64,000 bases of DNA from NCBI RefSeq assembly GCF_027594425.1, contig NZ_CP115159.1, positions 3,247,001 to 3,311,000 on the forward strand, read 5' to 3'. The notes beneath the pieces were generated by a model. That model searched no databases and was not told the DNA's origin. It saw nothing but the letters and a program-made list of their open reading frames with translations. A program made the translations under genes and the position numbers. Each line of letters begins with the position of its first letter. The stretch's first letter is position 1. This DNA comes from Zunongwangia sp. HGR-M22 (lineage in GTDB: Bacteria > Bacteroidota > Bacteroidia > Flavobacteriales > Flavobacteriaceae). Shown piece by piece: positions 35,301 through 42,772 of the stretch.

Positions 35301-35705
35301 CGCTTTTCTTTTAGGCTGCTCTAATGTACCGGGTATTTCTTTTTCTTCTTTTTGCTTTAAAATTATTTGCTTATCGTTTAATTGAAAATCAATATTTGTC
35401 TTTGTAAGCACTTGTTTTAAAACATCTTCCAGGGCAACCTCATTTGCTTTTATATCTACTTTTTGGGACAAATCGATATCCCCTACATGATATAAGAAAG
35501 AATAATCTGTAATTTTCTCGATTTTATTAAAAAGCTTTTTTAAGCTTATTTGATTTTCCTCCAAAGAAATTTTAATAGATTGAGAGGATGCGTAGGTTTG
35601 CATACTAAATAGTGCAAACAATAAGGTTATTAAACCTATTTTTAAACTGTCGTTAAATTTAGCCCATAACAACCTGAGCCCTTCTGCAATAGAGTTTTTT
35701 TTCAT
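32340..35705 (-). CDS. SusC/RagA family TonB-linked outer-membrane protein with STN signalling domain
   Basis: A 1121-residue TonB-dependent transporter. After a signal region (IGLITLLFALFSMQTYAS) comes a Secretin/TonB N-terminal (STN) domain (about 45-115), a carboxypeptidase-regulatory-like domain (about 138-215), a plug with NVLEAVQGKIPGVF and ATAIYGSKGSNGVIVITTKK, then the barrel ending YDGYDPETLAAGTAPLRTIVFGLNFTL. The STN domain indicates signalling to the FecR protein encoded just upstream and so to the ECF sigma factor. It imports an unknown nutrient with SusD; neighbours hint at peptides. Confidence 0.94.
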   Translation of the reverse strand: MKKNSIAEGLRLLWAKFNDSLKIGLITLLFALFSMQTYASSQSIKISLEENQISLKKLFNKIEKITDYSFLYHVGDIDLSQKVDIKANEVALEDVLKQVLTKTNIDFQLNDKQIILKQKEEKEIPGTLEQPKRKAQQQSIVNGTIRDLSLEPLMGVTVRIKDKNRGVITNEKGEFSIRVSIGETLVFTYIGFENISREISNYEPLDIVMEEAVNGLDAVQVTAYGKTSKRLTTGNIVTITGEEIEKSPVTNVLEAVQGKIPGVFIQQTNGQPGSPVSIQMRGQNSISSVTDLDPLVVIDGVRYPYGNLPTASGTGALVGGNALNFIDPNNIETINFLKDADATAIYGSKGSNGVIVITTKKGRLGTQQISFSSRNGVSFRGKSPDLLNTQDYLNLRREAIENTGQSVGFGDWDLNGTWNTDNETDWTDYFLDGAAFTSVNNLSYSGGTDRISYLVRANYNSQENIQNANGNNQTGGIHFNLNVNSENRKFNLGLTGTYNTTKNTVVPFNNSYLLYAPNAPELYNEDGTLNWTTYDDANVARNPASIYELIHENKTDNLISNIDLKYIPVKGLEINTMVGINILSSNEIYVKPDTYYSPNSWEVNSSELSVSKLRTLTVEPNISYNTSLGDFGEITAKVGATIIDGLREKNDVLGTDLLNKEVARNPTMANADNITTNYTSLTERYIGGFGILNYNLGNKYLVNFNIRRDGSTKFGSGNRFGTFWSLGAGWIISEENWFKDSFDFVSFAKLRGSYGTSGIDGINNYQYKTTYFSSFSYNSNRGFLASGPADPYLHWEETRKAELAVNLEFLEGRISVTESYYDNKSSDQLVRFPLSIVTGVNFLTKNTPAEVRNWGHEITLNTQNIVSENFKWSTSFNISLPKNKLVSYPKDMTLTDPNLKIGKSVNGKRLYNYQGVNPETGNYNFWKDLNGDGVITDDEVGEWESGTVLDYNQDRTEFLDLNPKFFGGFQNNFSYKNFNLSVLFSFTKRKALNFIGSQTDQPGTFNTNIAKDIYDARWQQPGDITDVAKPRAGYMGYTNFANFKNSTGAYSDATYARLQNVNLSYNFPSEFTDKINFKNISVYLQGQNLLTISNYDGYDPETLAAGTAPLRTIVFGLNFTL

Positions 35706-35752
35706 ACTTTTAAATTGTAGATAATTGTGGTTTAATAAATCACGCTAATCCA

Positions 35753-35785
35753 ACAGGATATGTGCCAGCATATCCTGTTTTTTTT
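35753..35785 (+). terminator. Plus-strand terminator-like hairpin between fecR and susC
   Basis: ACAGGATATG-tgccag-CATATCCTGT followed by TTTTTTT reads as a Rho-independent terminator only on the plus strand, opposite to the flanking minus-strand genes. It could stop antisense transcription; on the minus strand it would be a hairpin 3 nt beyond the fecR stop, preceded by an A-run. Confidence 0.6.
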
Positions 35786-36893
35786 AACGTATAATCACAT
35801 TGGTATCATTTATAACATACTCAAAATCGTAGCTTTGTTTAAATGATCCCAAAATCTTTTCGATACTTTCATTTTCAAATTTTGCCGTAAAGCGTTCATG
35901 CTTTAATTTTTCATCTTCAAATTTTACTTGTATATCAAATTTGCGCTCTAAAGTATTTGCTATATCTTCAAAAGAGCGTTCTTCAAAAACCAATCTTCCG
36001 TCCATCCATGCCGTGTAAACATCAGTATCAACTTCAGAGGTTTTAAGTGTTTTTGATTTTTTGGAATAGCTCGCCATCATTCCAGGTTCTAAATAAACCG
36101 TAGCTTCTCTTTGTCTTTCTACTGCAACTTTACCTTCGATCAACACAGCAAAAGCGTAAGAATTATTGTTGTAAGAGCTGAAATTAAAACTTGTCCCCAG
36201 CACTTCTACATCTAATTGCTCTCCATGCACAATAAATGGTCTACTTTCATCATGAAAAACGTCAAAATATGCTTCGCCTTCTAATCGCACTTCTCTATCT
36301 TGATTAGATTTAAAACCAGTTGGATAATATAACTTACTATTGGAATTTAAATGAACAATACTTCCATCTGCAAGTTCAACTACCATTTTCTTTCCTTTAG
36401 GAACCTTCAAGGTGTTTTGACTAATAGCGATAGTATTCGCTAGCGCTGAATATTTTATAGTATCTCCTTTTTGCTGAACTATAATTTCGTCAGCTTCAGT
36501 TTTTATCTGAAAATCTGTATTTTTCAGCACTTCTTTAGCGCCATCTTCCATTTCTATAGTCACATATTGCTCTTCTTCACTAACAGCCTTCTTCTGAAAA
36601 AAGAAAAACAAAGTGGCGCACAGAGCCACAATCAGTACCGCTGCAATACTTAAGTAGCTTCTAAAATTTATCGATTTAACAGGAGTTGTAGCTTGTTTGA
36701 TGTTTTTCAGTACAGCATCTTTATTACTGCTTCTACGTGTACGCTCCAAATTTAGCTCATAACTCAATCCTGCCATTTTTTTAAAATGGTCCTTATTACC
36801 AGCGTGTTCTAGTAGACGGTTTAATTCCTCCAATTCTTTAGAGGTAATTTTGCCATCGATATATCTTTCAATTAAATATTCTAATTCTTTCAT
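35784..36893 (-). CDS. FecR-family anti-sigma factor
   Basis: A 369-residue protein. The cytoplasmic N-terminus (about 1-75) would bind the sigma factor; one membrane helix near 78-98 (SYLSIAAVLIVALCATLFFFF); a periplasmic FecR domain (LKVPKGKKMVVELADGSIVHLNSNS, about 160-185; VRLEGEAYFDVFHDESRPFIV); and a C-terminal DUF4974 domain ending FEYVINDTNVIIR, which contacts the STN domain of the partner SusC. It is divergent from the sigma gene (267 bp apart), whereas the common order has fecR downstream of sigma. Confidence 0.92.
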   Translation of the reverse strand: MKELEYLIERYIDGKITSKELEELNRLLEHAGNKDHFKKMAGLSYELNLERTRRSSNKDAVLKNIKQATTPVKSINFRSYLSIAAVLIVALCATLFFFFQKKAVSEEEQYVTIEMEDGAKEVLKNTDFQIKTEADEIIVQQKGDTIKYSALANTIAISQNTLKVPKGKKMVVELADGSIVHLNSNSKLYYPTGFKSNQDREVRLEGEAYFDVFHDESRPFIVHGEQLDVEVLGTSFNFSSYNNNSYAFAVLIEGKVAVERQREATVYLEPGMMASYSKKSKTLKTSEVDTDVYTAWMDGRLVFEERSFEDIANTLERKFDIQVKFEDEKLKHERFTAKFENESIEKILGSFKQSYDFEYVINDTNVIIR

Positions 36894-37155
36894 TTCAGCT
36901 TCAACTATGCACTGTTTTACTTAAAAACGTTTGGAATCAGCAAATCCCCTGCTCAAATTTTGATTTTTTTCACATTATTCAAATTAATATTAAATTATAG
37001 TTAATAGATGTATTATATTAAAAAATGACTAATTTAACTCGAATTAAAGGCAGTATAAATAATAAATCTTCAAAGCATTTTTTAACAATTCTTTCTGTTC
37101 AATATAATTTAGAACAAAAATTATCGCTACGGAAGAAGAATTTCGTAGAGTTGCT

Positions 37156-37163
37156 TACTTTTG
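37156..37163 (+). promoter_or_regulatory. Possible -7 box of the sigma factor gene
   Basis: TACTTTTG matches TAnnTTTG fully. If it is the promoter, transcription starts near 37170 and translation must start at GTG 37191 rather than at TTG 37161. Confidence 0.4.
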
Positions 37164-37190
37164 AAGACATTCCCGGAAATCGAAAATAAA

Positions 37191-37757
37191 GTGTCTACCT
37201 CTCAACATTCTTTAAATGGAGAACTTCTTATTTCGCTAAAAAAAGGCGACGAGAATACTTTTGGGTATATTTTTGACGCATTTTATGAAAAACTCTTAGC
37301 CTTTACAATTGGATACACCAAAGACAAAGCCGTCGCTGAAGATATTGTACAACAAAGTTTTATAAAGTTGTGGGAAAAAAGAAAGAATTTGGCTGAAGAT
37401 ACCGTAATCGACGCTTACTTGTTTACCCTTTGTAGAAATAACTTTATAGACAGATATAGAAAAGAACGAAATACGATTTTACTTACCGATGAATTATATC
37501 TTGAAAGCGTTTTAGAATCTGAAAATGAATCAGATGAAAAAACAGCTTATAAAATGCAACTTCTACATAAAGCCATTACTAAATTGCCCGAAAAATGTAA
37601 AGAAGTGTTTTTATTGAAGCAGAATGAAAATCTTAGAAATAAAGAAATCGCAGCTTATTTAAAAATTTCTGAAAAAACCGTGGAAGACCATATTTCCAGA
37701 GCAATGCGGCTTCTTAGAAGAGAACTTCTTGTTTTTCTAATCTTTATGTTTCTTTAA
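37191..37757 (+). CDS. ECF-type RNA polymerase sigma factor (FecI-like)
   Basis: A sigma-70 family protein of 188 residues from GTG 37191 (or 198 from an in-frame TTG at 37161). Region 2: FGYIFDAFYEKLLAFTIGYTKDKAVAEDIVQQSFIKLWEKR, described here by its ends, with FTLCRNNFIDRYRKER. Region 4: LPEKCKEVFLLKQ and NKEIAAYLKISEKTVEDHISRAM with the helix-turn-helix. It ends in an unusual hydrophobic tail LVFLIFMFL. It likely directs transcription of the SusCD operon when FecR releases it. I prefer GTG because a -7 box overlaps the TTG. Confidence 0.88.
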   Translation: MSTSQHSLNGELLISLKKGDENTFGYIFDAFYEKLLAFTIGYTKDKAVAEDIVQQSFIKLWEKRKNLAEDTVIDAYLFTLCRNNFIDRYRKERNTILLTDELYLESVLESENESDEKTAYKMQLLHKAITKLPEKCKEVFLLKQNENLRNKEIAAYLKISEKTVEDHISRAMRLLRRELLVFLIFMFL

Positions 37758-37779
37758 GCCTATTCTATTCTTCAAGTAG

Positions 37780-38817
37780 TTAGTTAATATATCCATTATG
37801 ACGCGCATGTGCCAAAGCATCGGCAGAGGTGTTTACCATAAGCACAGGCGTAGAATCAAAATTATCGATAATACTTTTTACACGATTCATACTTTTTTTA
37901 CTAGATACACTTCTTAAGTAAATAGCTAATATACGATCAGAATGTTGCGCAGCAATTTCAGTATAAATCGTAGCATCATGCTCGCCACTATCGCCAATTA
38001 AAATAAACTTCAAATCTGGATAAGTATTTAGAATATTAAAAATCTCGCGCTGTTTGTGAGGCTTTTCAGGCTTTATAGTCGTATCAAAAGGTGTTCTTAT
38101 ATCACGCAGTAAAATTGGTCCTTTGGGAAATCCATTATAATCAAGAAACAACTTTAGATATTCGTACATATTCCACGGGCTGTTGCTTAGATAAAACATA
38201 GGATTACGATTACCCTCAGCTTTTCCTTTATGTAACAGTTTGTATAAATCTGGTGCGCCTTTTAAAGGCATGCGTTTATAAGCATTGGTTAGCAAAGAAT
38301 TTTTCAGCAAACGCCATTTTAGGAAAGATGTAACTCCTGTATGCAAAATAGTATCATCTATGTCACTAATAATACCATATTCGGCATCTGCAGCGGGTAT
38401 TAAAAATTGCCCCTCAAAAGGATCTCCTAAAAGTTCGGTTTTTGGCTCTAATTCTTCACGATAATACAAGTGGTAATCTACCCAACCTTCATCATTCGAT
38501 AATTCAGAAATATTGTTCTCTAAAGTTTGATTGAAAAGAAAATACCCTTCATCATCAGTTGTGGTCTCCAATTTGATTTTACCGGGAAGTTCAAGTTCGA
38601 TCTTAGCATCGGGAATTTCAAAACTATCAAATTGCTTGTATGTATTTACGAATGTTTTCCAGGTATTTTGATCTTCATGGATCTTTAAAGGCGCATTATC
38701 TAACACACGGCCTTTTACAAAAAGTCTGGAATACGTGCCATAACTTCTATAAGGAACAACTAGTACCTGATCCAAATTCTTATATCTACCTAATAATTTT
38801 TTTACTCTTTTAAACAT
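37780..38817 (-). CDS. App1-family phosphatase domain protein (DUF2183)
   Basis: A 345-residue protein. The conserved phosphatase region starts at IISDIDDTILHTGV, with the DxDxT motif at Asp152, Asp154 and Thr156, then FYLSNSPWNMYEYLKLFL and LIGDSGEHDATIYTEIA. App1 in yeast is a phosphatidate phosphatase. The N-terminal 140 residues are a beta-rich domain (VKGRVLD... DDEGYF). Substrate in bacteria unknown. It follows ligD by 35 bp on the same strand and may be in the ku-ligD operon. Confidence 0.87.
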   Translation of the reverse strand: MFKRVKKLLGRYKNLDQVLVVPYRSYGTYSRLFVKGRVLDNAPLKIHEDQNTWKTFVNTYKQFDSFEIPDAKIELELPGKIKLETTTDDEGYFLFNQTLENNISELSNDEGWVDYHLYYREELEPKTELLGDPFEGQFLIPAADAEYGIISDIDDTILHTGVTSFLKWRLLKNSLLTNAYKRMPLKGAPDLYKLLHKGKAEGNRNPMFYLSNSPWNMYEYLKLFLDYNGFPKGPILLRDIRTPFDTTIKPEKPHKQREIFNILNTYPDLKFILIGDSGEHDATIYTEIAAQHSDRILAIYLRSVSSKKSMNRVKSIIDNFDSTPVLMVNTSADALAHARHNGYIN

Positions 38818-38852
38818 TAAATTTGTTTCGTTGCTTTGGGGTTGGTTGCTAT

Positions 38853-41273
38853 TTATTCACTCAAATTCGCTAAGGCCTTCTCCATGTCTATACTAGATTT
38901 GAGAATGCCCTCAAACAGATCGCCTACTTCTGAAATTCTTTCGGGAACATTAAAAATAGTGAAATCTGAAATTTTAAGTCCGCTTTTTAATTCATCCCAA
39001 CTTACTGGTGTCGATACTGTTGCTCCTGCCTTTGGTCTTACCGAATAAGGAGCCGCAATAGTTTGCCCTCTGCGATTTTGTAAATAATCGAGATAAATTT
39101 TATCCTTTCTCGCCTTCACTGCGCGTTCCATACTTGTTAGCTCGGGCAATCTTTCCTGAACCAGATAACATATTAATTTTATAAAATCCCTACCCTCTTC
39201 GTAAGAATAATTCTTTCCAAAAGGAACGTAAATATGCACGCCTTTTGATCCTGAAGTTTTGCAATATCCATCTATTTTAGCTGAATCTAAAACTTCTTTC
39301 ACAACTTTAGCAGTTTCAATAACATCTTCAAAAGTATTTTTAGCTGAAGGATCCAAATCTATCACACCATAATTAGGCGTATCTAAATTTCCTACTTTAG
39401 AATGCCAAGGATTAATTTCTATGCATCCCAAATTCGCCATATAAAGTAAGGTAGCTTCATTTTGACAAAGCATGTATTCTATATTTTTTTCCGAAGAATC
39501 AGAATAAATATTTGTTGTTTTTATCCAATCTGGTAAACTTTCGTTGTCTTTTTGATAAAAACCTTTTTGCTGAATTCCGTTTGGATGTCGATGTAAATTT
39601 TGTGGGCGATTTTTTAAATATGGAAGCATAACCTCTGAAACCTGCAAGTAATATTCTATAAGATCATATTTGGTGATATTGTCTTTTGGCCAATAGATTT
39701 TATTAAGATTCGTAAAAGGAACTGAAATCCCACCAATATCCAAATTTCCTGAAGTTCCATTCACTTTTTCTGGCTCCGGGGCTTCGGTTTTTTCCTCAGG
39801 CTTAATTTCTATAGTTGATTTATCTTCGCGAAGTCCTTTAAAAACAGGATGGCGCATAGAGCCTGCTTTGGTCCATTCAGAAAATTTTACTTCACAAATT
39901 AGTTGGGGTTTTATCCAATTTGGTGTTCTTCCTTTCAAATTAATTTTAGATATAAATGGCGACTCTTTCGAAGCCAGTTTATCCATTTTCTGAAGTAATT
40001 CTTTTTGCTGTGCATTAGAAAATCCGCTTCCGCAGTTTCCCACATACTTTAACTTTCCATCCTGATACATTCCTAAAATCAATGATCCAAAAACAGCGCC
40101 TTTAGAGTTGGTATATCCACAAATTATGGCTTCCTCACTTTCAACAGCTTTAATTTTCAGCCAACTTTCGGTTCTATAGCCGGGAGCATAAGTAGAATCT
40201 GCTTTTTTAGCTATTACGCCTTCCGTACCGTTATCGACCGCTTTTTTGTAGAACGCTGTTCCCATACCTTCTATATGATCACAGTAAAACGTATAATCTA
40301 AATCTTCTAAAATCTCCGGAATTAGACTTTTTCTATCTTTAAGCGGAAGTTCCAACATGCTGTGACCATTAAGAAAAAGCATATCAAAAACATAGAATCT
40401 CAATGTACCCGGAGTGTTTTGATCGTAATTTTGCAACGCCTGAAAATTCGGAATCCCATTTTTATCTACAATTACAACTTCTCCATCTAAAATCACCTGA
40501 TGGTCTAATTGTTTTAAATCCTTAACTAATAATGGAAACTTAGAACCGTAGTTAATTCCGTTTCGGGAATAAATCCTTACATCGCCATCATCGACGTGGG
40601 CTATTAATCGATAACCGTCCCATTTTAATTCGTAAATCCAATCGGGATGATTAAAAATTTCTTTGGCTGTAGTGGCCAACATTGGTTTTACGGTATCTTC
40701 AGGCTTTAGTGTTCTTACCTTCGGCTTTGCTTTACTTGCTTTTTCTTCGGAAGTTTTTTCAGCATAAACTTCAGCATCATAAATCAAATCGGTTGAAAAT
40801 TGATCTTTCTTTTTAATCAATAACCAGTGATTTTCTTTACCTTGTTTGGTATGCACCAAAGCGAAATCACCTTTTAATTTCCCGCCTGAAAGTGTGATTT
40901 TTAAATCCCCATCTTCATATTGTTCTAAAACCGATTTAGAATCAAGCTTACTAGAAAATGTCCCAGCGTCCCAAATATCCATTTGGCCGGCCCCGTAATT
41001 TCCTTTTGGAATTTCCCCTTGAAATTTTAGATATTTGATTGGATGATCTTCGGTATGCACGGCTAATCTTTTATCCATCGGATTCATAGACGGGCCTTTG
41101 GGAACGGCCCAACTTTTTAGCGTGCCACCAATTTCTAATCTTAAATCGTAATGCAAACGTGTTGCCTGGTGTCGCTGTATTACAAAACGATTTAGATTAT
41201 CACTAGTTTCACCGTCTTCAGGTTCGGGAGTATTTTCAAAATTTCGTTTCTTTTTGTACTCGTCTAGACTCAA
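38853..41273 (-). CDS. ligD: ATP-dependent DNA ligase D (PE-ligase-polymerase)
   Basis: An 806-residue three-domain protein. Residues about 28-180 are the 3'-phosphoesterase domain (FVIQRHQATRLHYDLRLEIG). Residues about 195-500 are the ligase with the adenylated lysine Lys217 in ELKWDGYR. Residues about 520-806 are the primase-polymerase domain (NLHRHPNGIQ, NPWHSK, YGVIDLDPS). It repairs double-strand breaks with Ku. The domain order matches that of many Bacteroidota LigD. The gene starts 2 bp after ku. Confidence 0.95.
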   Translation of the reverse strand: MSLDEYKKKRNFENTPEPEDGETSDNLNRFVIQRHQATRLHYDLRLEIGGTLKSWAVPKGPSMNPMDKRLAVHTEDHPIKYLKFQGEIPKGNYGAGQMDIWDAGTFSSKLDSKSVLEQYEDGDLKITLSGGKLKGDFALVHTKQGKENHWLLIKKKDQFSTDLIYDAEVYAEKTSEEKASKAKPKVRTLKPEDTVKPMLATTAKEIFNHPDWIYELKWDGYRLIAHVDDGDVRIYSRNGINYGSKFPLLVKDLKQLDHQVILDGEVVIVDKNGIPNFQALQNYDQNTPGTLRFYVFDMLFLNGHSMLELPLKDRKSLIPEILEDLDYTFYCDHIEGMGTAFYKKAVDNGTEGVIAKKADSTYAPGYRTESWLKIKAVESEEAIICGYTNSKGAVFGSLILGMYQDGKLKYVGNCGSGFSNAQQKELLQKMDKLASKESPFISKINLKGRTPNWIKPQLICEVKFSEWTKAGSMRHPVFKGLREDKSTIEIKPEEKTEAPEPEKVNGTSGNLDIGGISVPFTNLNKIYWPKDNITKYDLIEYYLQVSEVMLPYLKNRPQNLHRHPNGIQQKGFYQKDNESLPDWIKTTNIYSDSSEKNIEYMLCQNEATLLYMANLGCIEINPWHSKVGNLDTPNYGVIDLDPSAKNTFEDVIETAKVVKEVLDSAKIDGYCKTSGSKGVHIYVPFGKNYSYEEGRDFIKLICYLVQERLPELTSMERAVKARKDKIYLDYLQNRRGQTIAAPYSVRPKAGATVSTPVSWDELKSGLKISDFTIFNVPERISEVGDLFEGILKSSIDMEKALANLSE

Positions 41274-41275
41274 AA

Positions 41276-42052
41276 TCAGGAAGCTTTATTCTTTTTCTTT
41301 TTATCTAAACTAGCTTTTAATTGTGCCATAAGATCTTTTGCAGGCGTTGGTTTGCTGTCAAACTCTTCTGGCTTAGTGGTTTTTCCTGAAGATTTAGATT
41401 TGATAATCTTCATCAATTGTTCATTATAAACATCTTTAAATTTATCGAAACTGAAATCTGTGGTATATTGATCGATTAAAGAAATTGCCATATCTACCTC
41501 TTTCTTCTGAACTTTAGTTTTAGGCAATTTTAAATCTGAAGGATCACGAATTTCGTCTGCAAAACGAATTACATGAAGCACCAATGCATCATTATACACG
41601 CCTACCAAGCTTAAATGTTCTTTTTGACGCATTACAAAAGTAGCAACACCTAGCTTTTTGGTTTTCTTTAAAGCATCCCTTAAAAGATTGTAAGATTTGC
41701 CGCCCTCTTTTTGCGGCTCTAAGAAATAAGGCTTTTTAAAAAGTACATCGGCTACCTCTTTTTCTTCGATAAACTCCTCGATATCTATGGTTTTACTTTT
41801 CTTCATATTGGCATTTTCGAAGTCTTCTTTTTCGAGTACCACGTAACCATCGTCCTTTTTGTAGCCTTTAACGATATCCTTCCATTCTACTTCTTTACCG
41901 GTATCTTCGTTGACGCGTTTATATCGTATTCTATTATTATCACGACGATCCAGCATATCAAGATCTAACTTTCGATCTTCTGAACCTGAATATAATTTAA
42001 TTGGTATTGACACCAGTCCAAAGCTAATTGAACCATTCCATATCGATCTCAT
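41276..42052 (-). CDS. ku: Ku protein, non-homologous end joining
   Basis: A 258-residue Ku homodimer protein: MRSIWNGSISFGLVSIPIKLYS at the start, then DGYVVLEKEDFE, FKKPYFLEPQ and a Lys-rich tail (ASLDKKKKNKAS). It binds DNA ends and recruits LigD. First gene of the ku-ligD(-app1) set. Confidence 0.95.
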   Translation of the reverse strand: MRSIWNGSISFGLVSIPIKLYSGSEDRKLDLDMLDRRDNNRIRYKRVNEDTGKEVEWKDIVKGYKKDDGYVVLEKEDFENANMKKSKTIDIEEFIEEKEVADVLFKKPYFLEPQKEGGKSYNLLRDALKKTKKLGVATFVMRQKEHLSLVGVYNDALVLHVIRFADEIRDPSDLKLPKTKVQKKEVDMAISLIDQYTTDFSFDKFKDVYNEQLMKIIKSKSSGKTTKPEEFDSKPTPAKDLMAQLKASLDKKKKNKAS

Positions 42053-42133
42053 AGATTATCATTTAAAGGAAAGTTAGTATAAATAATCGCCGCGATACGT
42101 TGTAAAGAAGTTAAAAAAGAAACGTTAGAAAAC

Positions 42134-42163
42134 AAAAAAGCAATAACCTTTAGTTATTGCTTT
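42134..42163 (-). terminator. Terminator after ppa
   Basis: On the minus strand AAAGCAATAAC-taaag-GTTATTGCTTT followed by TTT and more T residues; ends transcription of ppa 28 nt after its stop. Confidence 0.88.
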
Positions 42164-42191
42164 AATCTGTAATCTTAAATATAAACTAGAA

Positions 42192-42704
42192 TTACAATCT
42201 TAGACGGTTTTTATCGCCATCATAATTCTCGTATCGTTTAACACATTCTTCGATGATTTTTCTAGCTTCTTCAGCATCGCCCCATCCACCAACATCAACC
42301 TTTTTCTTTTCAAGGTCTTTATAAACTTTAAAGAAATGTTCGATTTCTTTAATTAAGTGACCATTTAATTCTTTAAGGTCATTTAAGCGATTCCAAATAG
42401 GATCTGATACAGGAACACAAATAATTTTCTCATCTGGTCCTTTTTCATCTGCCATATGGAAAACGCCAATTGGTTTTACTTCCATTACAATCCCTGGGAA
42501 CGTAGGTTCGCTAACAAGCACCAATACATCCAAAGGATCGTCATCTAAAGCTAAAGTATCTGGAATAAAACCATAATCTGCAGGATACATCATTGAAGAA
42601 AAGATCATCCTGTCGTAACGTACTTTTTTTAATTGAAAATCGTACTCATATTTATTTCTACTTCCTTTTGGAATTTCAATTAGTACATCAAAAGTTTCTG
42701 ACAT
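42192..42704 (-). CDS. ppa: Inorganic pyrophosphatase, family I
   Basis: A 170-residue soluble enzyme with the family I signature DDDPLDVLVLV after PADYGFIPDTLAL, and IPKGSRNKYEYDF at the start. It hydrolyses pyrophosphate, for instance that made by SAM synthesis and sulfate activation. Complete and of normal length. Monocistronic with a terminator. Confidence 0.96.
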   Translation of the reverse strand: MSETFDVLIEIPKGSRNKYEYDFQLKKVRYDRMIFSSMMYPADYGFIPDTLALDDDPLDVLVLVSEPTFPGIVMEVKPIGVFHMADEKGPDEKIICVPVSDPIWNRLNDLKELNGHLIKEIEHFFKVYKDLEKKKVDVGGWGDAEEARKIIEECVKRYENYDGDKNRLRL

Positions 42705-42772
42705 TTTTTTTGTTTTTGTTGAACTTTAATAGATTATCAAATATAATGAAATATGTATTTAAAAAGGCTGAT

